A stretch of 7,145 nucleotides of DNA, taken from positions 1 to 7,145 of the forward strand of contig JAJRUA010000278.1 of assembly GCA_024278035.1 (NCBI GenBank), in the 5' to 3' direction. The notes beneath the pieces were generated by a model. It saw only the letters and a list, made by a program, of their open reading frames with translations. It did not search any database and was not told where the DNA came from. Every line of letters starts with the position of its first letter. The stretch's first letter is position 1. Both the position numbers and the translations under genes were made by a program. The stretch is from Planctomycetota bacterium. GTDB taxonomy: Bacteria > Planctomycetota > Planctomycetia > Pirellulales > Lacipirellulaceae. Shown piece by piece: positions 1 to 6,970 of this stretch.

Positions 1-2136
1 GAACCGACAGGGCCACTGCTTACAGAACCTGATTTTATTGCTGAACAAGAGGAGCCCCGTTCACTTGAGAGCAAGGCATCCGAAGACATCGTCGCAGAAG
101 AACAGAAAACAACGGCCCCCTCCCCACACCAAGCCGGACCACTCTTTGCTGCTCCTTCGGCAGATACCTTGGACGCCGTGGTTCCCGAAACGCCATCGGC
201 TCCCTCTCCCCGCAACCAGCCGGGCACCTCGGAAAACCTCCCCGAAGAAAAAGTGCGGCCGAAAGAGGTCGTTTCCGCTCCCACCAAGCTATTTGCACCT
301 CCTGCCCCTGCTTCCCCATCCGCTTCGCACCACCCGACCCCTTCGATCCATGGAGCGGGCGCCGCAGCGGCTGCGCGTAAGGCGGCGGCTGGCAAGTCGG
401 CCGACCTGTCGCATGCTGAGCTGTATGCTCAAAATTGTTATCCTTCGGCGAAGGATTGCGCGAAGTGCCACGAGAAAATCTACAACGAGTGGAGCTTGTC
501 GAGCCACGCCTACGCCTATGTCTCGCCCATGTTCCATCGGTTCGAGCAGACGATCAACGACTTGAGCCAAGGGACTATCGGCACGTTCTGCCTGCGTTGC
601 CATTCACCGGCAGGCATCTCCATGGCTCCGGCAGTAGGTGAAAACAGAGCAACTCCGATCGCCGAGACCTCTGCCGTCACTCGGGACGGAGTCGGCTGTA
701 TTTCTTGCCATCGGGTCAACGAACGGTTTGGCAAAGTAAACGGCGAACGGCGGATCGTACCGGGCGACTTGTTCGACCCCGTTTACGGTGGCCTGGATGG
801 CGACGGCGTCGCTGCAGCGATTGCGGATAAGACGAAGCACAAACTAAAAACGTCCGCTGATGAGAAGGGACCAGGGCAGCCCATCCATAACGAAGGACGG
901 TTTTTCGACCAACTCACTCGCGCCGAAGTCTGCATGAGCTGTCATCAAGTGGCCGTTCAGCCGGGGATTAAGCTTGAAGTCGTCTGGGAGCAGTACCGCG
1001 CCTCGCCGGCGTGTAAGAAGGGCGTGAGTTGCCAAGATTGCCACATGGGCCGTGTGCCGGGCATTCCCTCTGGCTACAACTATGGCCCCATCGCAGAGAT
1101 CAATGGCAAAACGGTCCGAACCGATCGAAAGCAATCGAACCACTCGTTCTACGGCCCGGGCTACTCGATCGCCCATCCGGGCATTTTCCCTCAGCATCCT
1201 AAGTCGGAGCGGTGGAGCATCGACGAGTGGATGCTCTTTGATTGGCGTGCTGGTTGGGGAACCGAGGCGTTTGAGGACCGCATTGCCGATGCCGAAGAGG
1301 CAGGCCAAAACCTGGCTGCCATGTTCCCGCCGATTTGGCGCGAAGTGGATGATCGCTACGATGCGCGGGATATTGTCGCGGACAATCTTGAGAAGCTGAA
1401 AATTAAGCGGTGGCAACGGGAACAAGTGATGGAGAACGGCTCGAAAGTCGACGGCCCCTTCTTCCGCGATCCGCCGATTGCGGGGCAAGACCTGAAGTTT
1501 GAGTACATCGTGACAAACCTCAACGAAGGGCACAACTTGCCGACGGCGTCGCTGGGAGCACAGCCGCAGCTATGGGCCAACGTCGTGTTGATCGGCCCCA
1601 ACGGGCGACGGGTTTGGGAGAGCGGCTACACCGATTCGCTGGGCGATGTGTGCGATATCCATTCCGAGGATGTGCAAAAAGGCCGGGCTCCGTACGATTC
1701 GCAACTGTTCAACTTGCAGACGATGTTTTTGATTACCGGAGCGACCGGGACCGATCGAGAGTTTTTCTTGCCGGTGAATCTGAGCATTGATCAGGTGGCA
1801 CTTTTGAGACCGGGCGTCCAGCCCATAAGCGTGATGAACCATCCGCCGTTTATCCGCATGGAGAGTCGCTCGATTGCTCCGCTGGGAAAGAAACGGGCCA
1901 AGTACCGTGTGCCGGCGGAGGTAATGCGTCAGCCGGGGCATTACCGTCTGAGTTTCCGACTGAGAAGCCGTCTCGAACCGATGTACTTTATGCGTTTCGT
2001 CGGTGCGACGGAGGAGATGCAGCGAGCGATGACCGAGGGGATCCTCGACGTTCACCCGATGAGCATTGAGTTTGAGGTGAAGGCTCCGCTACCAACGGCC
2101 CAACGGCCCGCTTTGAATGAGGGGTGGAGACGATGA
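1..2136 (+). CDS. Pentahaem c-type cytochrome, cytochrome c554-like, 5'-truncated
   Basis: The reading frame is open from the first base, so the gene starts upstream; 711 residues are visible. In-window residues 1 to about 140 are rich in Pro, Ala, Glu and Ser and look like a disordered linker; a signal peptide, if any, lies outside the window. Five haem-binding CxxCH motifs follow: CAKCH 153-157, CLRCH 197-201, CISCH 233-237, CMSCH 311-315 and CQDCH 344-348. The segment around the first motif resembles the cytochrome c554 family. After the haems comes a haem-free C-terminal half with an N-x4-GHNLPT motif (residues 506-515), a pattern I associate with beta-sandwich domains attached to multihaem cytochromes. 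It should act outside the cytoplasm, transferring electrons or reducing a small substrate. All motifs are CxxCH; there is no CxxCK as in NrfA and too few haems for hydroxylamine oxidoreductase. The exact function is unknown. Its stop overlaps the start of the barrel gene by 4 nt. Confidence 0.9.
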   Translation, partial: EPTGPLLTEPDFIAEQEEPRSLESKASEDIVAEEQKTTAPSPHQAGPLFAAPSADTLDAVVPETPSAPSPRNQPGTSENLPEEKVRPKEVVSAPTKLFAPPAPASPSASHHPTPSIHGAGAAAAARKAAAGKSADLSHAELYAQNCYPSAKDCAKCHEKIYNEWSLSSHAYAYVSPMFHRFEQTINDLSQGTIGTFCLRCHSPAGISMAPAVGENRATPIAETSAVTRDGVGCISCHRVNERFGKVNGERRIVPGDLFDPVYGGLDGDGVAAAIADKTKHKLKTSADEKGPGQPIHNEGRFFDQLTRAEVCMSCHQVAVQPGIKLEVVWEQYRASPACKKGVSCQDCHMGRVPGIPSGYNYGPIAEINGKTVRTDRKQSNHSFYGPGYSIAHPGIFPQHPKSERWSIDEWMLFDWRAGWGTEAFEDRIADAEEAGQNLAAMFPPIWREVDDRYDARDIVADNLEKLKIKRWQREQVMENGSKVDGPFFRDPPIAGQDLKFEYIVTNLNEGHNLPTASLGAQPQLWANVVLIGPNGRRVWESGYTDSLGDVCDIHSEDVQKGRAPYDSQLFNLQTMFLITGATGTDREFFLPVNLSIDQVALLRPGVQPISVMNHPPFIRMESRSIAPLGKKRAKYRVPAEVMRQPGHYRLSFRLRSRLEPMYFMRFVGATEEMQRAMTEGILDVHPMSIEFEVKAPLPTAQRPALNEGWRR
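2119..2124 (+). promoter_or_regulatory. Ribosome binding site deciding the start of the barrel gene
   Basis: GAGGGG lies 8 nt upstream of ATG 2133, inside the last codons of the pentahaem gene. It supports ATG 2133 over the in-frame GTG at 2124, which overlaps this site. With the ATGA stop-start overlap it suggests translational coupling of the two proteins. Confidence 0.6.
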
Positions 2137-3851
2137 TTCACGCACGGTTCAAAACGGCCGCTCTGTTGTTTTGCTACTTGCTGATAGCAGCAGAATCGGC
2201 ACACGCTCAAGAAGGCCCCCTCTTCACGGCACCGGCGATCGCTTCGGAAACCCCCGCCCCGCTGCGGACCGCCTGGACTTGTGGCGTGGAGTCCGGTTTT
2301 CAGCCAGCAGTGGGTCGGTTCGGACTTTTTCCGCCTCCGCCCCTCGACGAAGCCCCCTACGCTCACTCTGCCTACGGAGATTGCGGCGTCACGAACAAAA
2401 AAGAAAGCGAAAAGGAAAAGAAGGGGAAAGAAAAAATCCCCCTGGTTGAAACGCACCCCCCTCGTATCGATCCAAACGCCTATGGCGTTCCGTGCGCGAC
2501 GGGCGACTTTAGTGCCGACGCCTTTTTCGATCAAGCGTACAACGGACGTGAAGAGCAAAAAGCCTACAGCGACAAAAAAGAGATCGACACGCAGCGGCCA
2601 CTTATCGAATGGGGATTGCCTTTTTACCAAGCGGGCCCTATTCCGCAGTCGAAAGAATGGTTCGGACCGACGAACTTGTCGCAACCGAAGTTCTATGTTT
2701 ATGGCGACTACCGTTTGGCTTTCGCCCAAAATGATTTGGTCGGTCGCGAAGAGACGGTGCTTGCCCATCGGCTCAATTTGGATGTCGATTTTATGCTGAC
2801 CGCAACCGAACGAATCCATGCGTTCATCGGCCCGTTCCAAGAGGACGGTCGTTTTATGCGGGTAGTCAACGGGGAGTTTTTTGGGGAAGCGAGCTTTTTC
2901 CAGGCGGACACCGACGCCCTGTTTTTTGAGGGCGACTTGGGACAAATCCTGGGCGGCCTTGAGCACCAGTACGCTTCGTTCGACTTGCCTGTGACGGCGG
3001 GACTGATTCCACTGCTCTTTCAGAACGGCGTTTGGATGCAGGATGCGATCGTGGGCGTTGCGGCAACGATTCCCGCACGAAACAGCCCGGGGCTCGATTG
3101 GTCCAATTATGACGTGACCTTTTTTGCCGGCGTCGATCGCATATCGACGGGCGCGTTCGACTTTGACGACGACGCGGGCGCTTTGCTCGGGGTGACGACG
3201 TTCATCGAATCGCGCGGCGGGTACTTCGAGATCGGCTATGGCTACGTGAGTGACCAAGAAGGGGAAGACCGAAGCTACCACAATATCGGAATCAGCTACA
3301 CTCGCCGCTATTTGGGAGCGATCTCCAACTCCGTACGGGTCCTTATCAACACAGGACAAGACCCCAATGGGGGAGCCCGGCAGACAGCCGACGGCGTGTT
3401 GTTGCTGGTTGAAAACTCGTTGCTTTCGTCGAACCCCTACAATACGGTTCCTTACCTCAATTTCTTTGCTGGCTTTGATCGTCCCCAACCGCTTGCCCGG
3501 GCGGGTGCCTTTGGTGGAACGCTGTTCAACACGGGCATCTTGTTCCAAGGAGACCAACTCACCAGCTATCCGTCCCTTGATGCAACGGGCAACAACACGG
3601 TCGGTGCGGCGGTGGGAATCGATTTCTTATCCCCTGCGTTCAATCAACAATTGATTTTAGAAGTCGCGGCGGTCCACGCCACAGGCCCGGCCGTAAACCG
3701 AGCCGCCGCCGGCGATCAAGTCGGTGCCGCCGTTCGCTGGCAAAAGCAACTCACCACGTCGCACCTTATAAGAGCCGACGCCATGGTCGGCCTCCTCGAC
3801 AATTCAGATGACATCGCTGGTGCCCGCGTTGAATACCGCTGGAAGTTCTAA
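2133..3851 (+). CDS. Putative outer-membrane beta-barrel (porin-like) protein
   Basis: This 572-residue protein begins with a signal peptide (basic start, hydrophobic residues 8-20, likely cleavage after AHA at 25). Mature residues 26 to about 185 form a soluble-looking region with PPPP, three cysteines (C50, C84, C121) and a Lys/Glu-rich stretch at 88-101. From about 186 onward, alternating aromatic and aliphatic segments with Gly/Asp/Asn turns look like amphipathic beta strands (for example YVYGDYRLAF, GGYFEIGYGYV, VEYRWKF). The chain ends in Phe, the usual beta-barrel assembly signal. I infer an outer-membrane channel but recognise no named family. It has no CxxCH motif. Its coupling to a multihaem cytochrome gene raises the option of a porin-cytochrome conduit; an ordinary porin is the simpler alternative. 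The predicted barrel is smaller than MtrB-type sheaths, which run to about 700 residues. ATG 2133 is chosen for the ribosome binding site and the 4-nt overlap. Confidence 0.75.
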   Translation: MIHARFKTAALLFCYLLIAAESAHAQEGPLFTAPAIASETPAPLRTAWTCGVESGFQPAVGRFGLFPPPPLDEAPYAHSAYGDCGVTNKKESEKEKKGKEKIPLVETHPPRIDPNAYGVPCATGDFSADAFFDQAYNGREEQKAYSDKKEIDTQRPLIEWGLPFYQAGPIPQSKEWFGPTNLSQPKFYVYGDYRLAFAQNDLVGREETVLAHRLNLDVDFMLTATERIHAFIGPFQEDGRFMRVVNGEFFGEASFFQADTDALFFEGDLGQILGGLEHQYASFDLPVTAGLIPLLFQNGVWMQDAIVGVAATIPARNSPGLDWSNYDVTFFAGVDRISTGAFDFDDDAGALLGVTTFIESRGGYFEIGYGYVSDQEGEDRSYHNIGISYTRRYLGAISNSVRVLINTGQDPNGGARQTADGVLLLVENSLLSSNPYNTVPYLNFFAGFDRPQPLARAGAFGGTLFNTGILFQGDQLTSYPSLDATGNNTVGAAVGIDFLSPAFNQQLILEVAAVHATGPAVNRAAAGDQVGAAVRWQKQLTTSHLIRADAMVGLLDNSDDIAGARVEYRWKF

Positions 3852-3857
3852 AAAAAC

Positions 3858-3940
3858 GAATCCGCCACGGAGAACACAGGAGACACGGAAAAGAATTAGA
3901 CGCGGATGAACGCGGATTGGTCGGATAAGCACGGATCAAT
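3858..3940. repeat. Degenerate short-period intergenic repeat block
   Basis: Two adjacent periodic tracts fill the start of the convergent intergenic region. The first has CAC(A)GG cores at 3866, 3875 and 3884, a 9-bp period. The second has CGGAT cores at 3903, 3913, 3922 and 3932, spaced 9-10 bp, and includes CGCGGATGAACGCGGAT at 3901-3917. From memory, near-identical phrases occur in dispersed intergenic elements of many Planctomycetes and other environmental bacteria; I cannot search to confirm this. A further phrase of the same flavour, ATCTGCGTCAATCT, is at 4005-4018. The rest of 3852-4046 is AT-richer, with no gene and no convincing stem-loop plus T-run terminator for either converging group. 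Confidence 0.55.
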
Positions 3941-4046
3941 GAAAAAATCACCCCTCTCCACGAATCGGTTGAGGAAAATGCGTGTTCATTTTTAGGGAGA
4001 TATTATCTGCGTCAATCTACCCGATATTGCTACACTGCTCCGGAGT

Positions 4047-6119
4047 CTAATTTTTCTCCGTGCCCACTGCGATCTCCGTGGTAAATCCTTCCGCTGATTG
4101 TGGTGAGACGTGGTAGTTGTGGCATTGGGTGCAATGGTCGCCGGCGGCTTGAGGGCGGTGGCAGTCCGTGCAAGCCGACTTGGAAAGCGAGAGAAACTCA
4201 CTTCTAAAACGGTGGGGATCGCCCCCAACATAAACGGCTTTAAGGTCCGCCGACGGATCTATTTTATGGCAGTGAGTGCAATCGGCCAGTTCGGGCTGCG
4301 ACAAGTGCGGACGGTGTGAGAAATGAGTAAAACCGCGCGGTTCGCTCCGTCGATTGCGCCCTGACCAGTGAACGACGGGCACGCCCAGCGCGTCACGATC
4401 AAGGCTATGGCATGTGAAACAGGAGCCGGAGGCACCTTGTCGCGTGAACTCCGCTAAGCACGCTTCGCGCAGTTCGTTTTGGGCCTCGGGTAGAGCAACG
4501 ATTAAATCGATCCACGCCCGAAGGAAAGGATCATCATGGCCCGCCGGACGGTAACGGAGCGACAACGAAGGGCCGTCGAGCCACCAGCCACCCCCGGTAC
4601 GACGGTCTTCCATCGCGTCGAAATTTGCAAACGATGGCGAGCTTTCCTTACGGAACCAAACCGCCTGCAACTGATCGACCAGTTCGATTGGTAGTCGGCT
4701 CACCAGGTCGGCAAGCGAAACCGGCAAAGCGGTCGTCCCGAGTAACGTTCGTAAACGATTGTCAAAATTCGCGTGCCCCTCTTCTTGAAGCTCTTCGAGG
4801 AGGTTCCGTAGCGAATCGACGACATTGGCCGCCAAAGCGACCTGCTGAGGATCGTCCGCGTTAATATCGAAAAATGAAAAATCTTCGCCAAGCTGTCCGA
4901 ACGCTTCGCTCGCTTGCGGATCGGCGGCAAGCAACAGCTTGAGCAGTGCGGGCAACTCGCCATCGAAGTCGCCAATCGCTGCGGCAGGCCATTCACGAAG
5001 TGCGTGCCCCGCTTCGCTGAGGGCCGAATCGTCGAGCGTTGGTAAAGCGAGCAAGGGGATGCCACGAGCAAAACTCTTCGCAAGATCGGCTTCATGGCAT
5101 TCGCCACAAGAGGCGTTGTAATCGAGGCGAGCCGTGAGATCGCCCGTCGCATCGATTCCATGGCACTCACGGCAATCGAAGGGACGCTCCGCTTTGTCAA
5201 AGTGAAACGCTTCGTGGGATGCGTGGTTGAAGGTGATTCGCGTCCGTCGCACATAAGGCCAGGGACCAAAATCAGGGTGCCCCGATTCGGCAGGACTACT
5301 GACGAAGTCGGCGAAGACCTCCTGATGACACGCTTGGCAGCGGGCGTCGGTGAGGGCCGTTAGGTCATGCTTTGCGCCATGGTGCTCTTGATGGCAAACG
5401 GCACAGGCAAGCGGTTCATTAGGCGAGGCGTGATTTTTTGGGGGGGCAAGCGTTTCGGTGGGAAGTCCGTGTGCCAACAAAGGCTCTGCGCCCGGCATGG
5501 AAAAATTTTGGTGGCATTTAAGACAAAGCATGGACTGCGTTTCTTCCGAGGCCCCGGCACCGCGTACGCCATCGCCAACTAAAGTGAGAGCGTCGCCATT
5601 CGCGCCCGGGTGACACGTGGCACACCGTTCGGTCCCCGCTGTGCGAGCGATCACTTGGGCATGATGGGAAGTGAGCGTCCCTGGAACAATCCACTCGTTT
5701 CGGTCTGCTGAGCCGAGCGTCAAGAGTATCGCTCCGAGCGAAAGCAGCGCGGCTCCCCCGATCCAACGGCCTCGTCGAACACGCAGGCTTCGCTTCGGTT
5801 TGCAATGGCGGGCAAGGCAACACTGGCCCTCGGGCGTCGGTCCTTCTCCGTCGCCCTCGGGTCCGTCGCAAGGGCCACCGCGCAGCTCCGATCGATTGCA
5901 AAGCCATCGGTCCCCATCACGGACCGGTTGGCATTCAACAGCCCCGGGGCATCGTCCCGACGTTGTTGGCCCTGCAGAACAGGGACACCCCTCTTCCTCT
6001 AAGCCGCAGAGCCAAGAGCGATGGGGACGATCGTAGTCGGCTGGCGGAGTGTCGCCGTACAGATTGGCCCGGCGGGGTGGCCTTTTTTCGTCGTCTGAGT
6101 GGGGCTCAGGATTGGTCAT
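4047..6119 (-). CDS. Membrane-anchored decahaem c-type cytochrome with Cys-rich N-terminal head
   Basis: The protein has 690 residues. Residues 1-110 carry ten cysteines (38, 45, 47, 57, 63, 74, 84, 100, 101, 106). A basic stretch (residues 108-118) and one hydrophobic helix (about 119-136) follow, so by the positive-inside rule the Cys-rich head is cytosolic and the rest periplasmic. Ten CxxCH motifs start at C166, C199, C239, C261, C316, C338, C567, C614, C650 and C663. A haem-free segment of about 224 residues (343-566) splits them into groups of six and four. Extra histidines near the motifs could supply bis-His ligation. Likely role: accepting electrons from the cytochrome b encoded just upstream and passing them through the periplasm. 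MtrA also binds ten haems but is far shorter and soluble, so this is not MtrA. ATG 6119 is chosen because GGAGGTG lies 4 nt upstream and the start overlaps the previous stop as ATGA; a start at 6212 would overlap that gene by 97 nt. Confidence 0.92.
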   Translation of the reverse strand: MTNPEPHSDDEKRPPRRANLYGDTPPADYDRPHRSWLCGLEEEGCPCSAGPTTSGRCPGAVECQPVRDGDRWLCNRSELRGGPCDGPEGDGEGPTPEGQCCLARHCKPKRSLRVRRGRWIGGAALLSLGAILLTLGSADRNEWIVPGTLTSHHAQVIARTAGTERCATCHPGANGDALTLVGDGVRGAGASEETQSMLCLKCHQNFSMPGAEPLLAHGLPTETLAPPKNHASPNEPLACAVCHQEHHGAKHDLTALTDARCQACHQEVFADFVSSPAESGHPDFGPWPYVRRTRITFNHASHEAFHFDKAERPFDCRECHGIDATGDLTARLDYNASCGECHEADLAKSFARGIPLLALPTLDDSALSEAGHALREWPAAAIGDFDGELPALLKLLLAADPQASEAFGQLGEDFSFFDINADDPQQVALAANVVDSLRNLLEELQEEGHANFDNRLRTLLGTTALPVSLADLVSRLPIELVDQLQAVWFRKESSPSFANFDAMEDRRTGGGWWLDGPSLSLRYRPAGHDDPFLRAWIDLIVALPEAQNELREACLAEFTRQGASGSCFTCHSLDRDALGVPVVHWSGRNRRSEPRGFTHFSHRPHLSQPELADCTHCHKIDPSADLKAVYVGGDPHRFRSEFLSLSKSACTDCHRPQAAGDHCTQCHNYHVSPQSAEGFTTEIAVGTEKN

Positions 6120-6964
6120 GCCGCACCTCCCCGAAAGGCAACGGCCAGCAAACCATGCAATGCGCCGAAGAGAATTAGCCCCCAAGTAAGCGCGACATGG
6201 GCAAAAACCCACAACTTCAGAAGCCCTTGTCTCGATTCATGGAAATCAAGGTCATCCTTCCTGCGTACGAGCTTAAAGAGCCGCTCACCGGCCATATGTT
6301 CTCCTTCGGTCGAAAGGCGATCGATGGCCGTAAGTTCATCGAACAGCCGCTTACGGGTTGCGCTAGTCGGTCGCCACCAGTAAGCAAGTGAGCGTGGTCG
6401 AGCGAAGAACCCATGCAGCCGGTCGGCATAATAATCGGCTAAGGTCGTCGCGCCGGTTGCATGGACAGCACGAAGGACCGTCGCCCGCGCTTCGTTGCGA
6501 ACTTGGGCCCGGAGCCGTGGAATCCGTTCGTAAATGAACGGTTCCCCCGTCCGTGTGATTTGCTTCGGAATCGTTCGTGTTAGGTAAAGTCCTATCAAGC
6601 CACTTGTGAAAGTGGCGAGAAAAAGAAAAGCCAGTAAGCCTTCGATCCAACCGCTGGGCCAGCTTAAGCCCCCTCCGGCGGGGTGCTGTGCCGTAAGATG
6701 CCACCAAAAAATCATGCCTGAGCCCATCCCCGTCCAAAGATGCGCCTGCATCCAACCGGCACTACTGCCCAATGGCAGACTGGGCAGTTTCTTCCGAAGA
6801 TTGTAAGCCGCTAGGAACAGGACCATCGTATAAAGGGCATAGCCCGTAGCATGGCCCGATCGAGCAAGCGAACGATCGAGCCAAGCCATCCAAACAACGA
6901 CCGCCACCCCACCGCCGGCAAGCAGCAAGGCATTTTTTATTCGGCGGCGAGTAAGATAACGCAT
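6116..6964 (-). CDS. Five-helix membrane protein, probable dihaem cytochrome b
   Basis: The protein has 282 residues and no signal peptide. Hydrophobic helices lie at about 10-29, 38-56, 72-92, 107-128 and 248-275. Helix 3 carries H75 and H89 and helix 5 carries H256 and H270; both pairs are H-x13-H, the spacing that binds two stacked b haems in cytochrome b-type four-helix bundles. Basic residues at the N-terminus, at 57-59 and throughout the 129-247 loop put the N-terminus and that loop in the cytoplasm. H75/H256 would then sit toward the cytoplasmic face and H89/H270 toward the periplasmic face. This suits transmembrane electron transfer between a cytosolic Fe-S partner (gene 6 nt upstream) and the periplasmic decahaem cytochrome (gene overlapping by 4 nt). 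I do not recognise the specific family. There is no clear Shine-Dalgarno before ATG 6964, so translation may be coupled to the preceding gene. Confidence 0.75.
   Translation of the reverse strand: MRYLTRRRIKNALLLAGGGVAVVVWMAWLDRSLARSGHATGYALYTMVLFLAAYNLRKKLPSLPLGSSAGWMQAHLWTGMGSGMIFWWHLTAQHPAGGGLSWPSGWIEGLLAFLFLATFTSGLIGLYLTRTIPKQITRTGEPFIYERIPRLRAQVRNEARATVLRAVHATGATTLADYYADRLHGFFARPRSLAYWWRPTSATRKRLFDELTAIDRLSTEGEHMAGERLFKLVRRKDDLDFHESRQGLLKLWVFAHVALTWGLILFGALHGLLAVAFRGGAA
6124..6130 (-). promoter_or_regulatory. Strong ribosome binding site of the decahaem cytochrome gene
   Basis: On the minus strand GGAGGTG ends 4 nt before ATG 6119. It is a full 7-base match to the 16S anti-Shine-Dalgarno core CACCTCC. 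It lies within the last codons of the cytochrome b gene and fixes the decahaem start at 6119. Confidence 0.75.
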
Positions 6965-6970
6965 CGTTTT

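Noticed and set aside
169..171. TTG at 169 as the start of the pentahaem cytochrome
   Set aside because: The frame is open from base 1 with the same Pro/Ala/Glu-rich composition, and there is no signal peptide after 169, so the gene runs off the left edge.
2124..2126. GTG 2124 as the start of the barrel gene
   Set aside because: It overlaps the best Shine-Dalgarno sequence; ATG 2133 has correct spacing and an ATGA overlap.
1..2136. Assignment of the pentahaem protein as NrfA nitrite reductase or hydroxylamine oxidoreductase
   Set aside because: NrfA typically has a CxxCK catalytic haem, absent here. Hydroxylamine oxidoreductase has eight haems and a cross-linking Tyr context not seen here.
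2052..3557. Long antisense open frame of about 501 codons opposite the barrel gene
   Set aside because: The product is Arg/Val-rich, has no recognisable domain and lies opposite a gene with a clear signal peptide and barrel pattern. Long antisense frames are common in GC-rich DNA.
4041..4060. CGGAG...CTCCG inverted repeat as a terminator
   Set aside because: The 5-bp stem with a 10-nt loop overlaps the decahaem stop codon and has no suitable T-run after it on either strand.
4047..6119. Assignment of the decahaem protein as MtrA
   Set aside because: MtrA is soluble, about half the size and has evenly spaced haems. This protein has a membrane anchor, a Cys-rich head and a 6+4 split.
6120..6212. 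Upstream ATG 6212 for the decahaem gene
   Set aside because: It would overlap the cytochrome b coding region by 97 nt, and the extra 31 residues look like out-of-frame translation. A full anti-Shine-Dalgarno match precedes ATG 6119.
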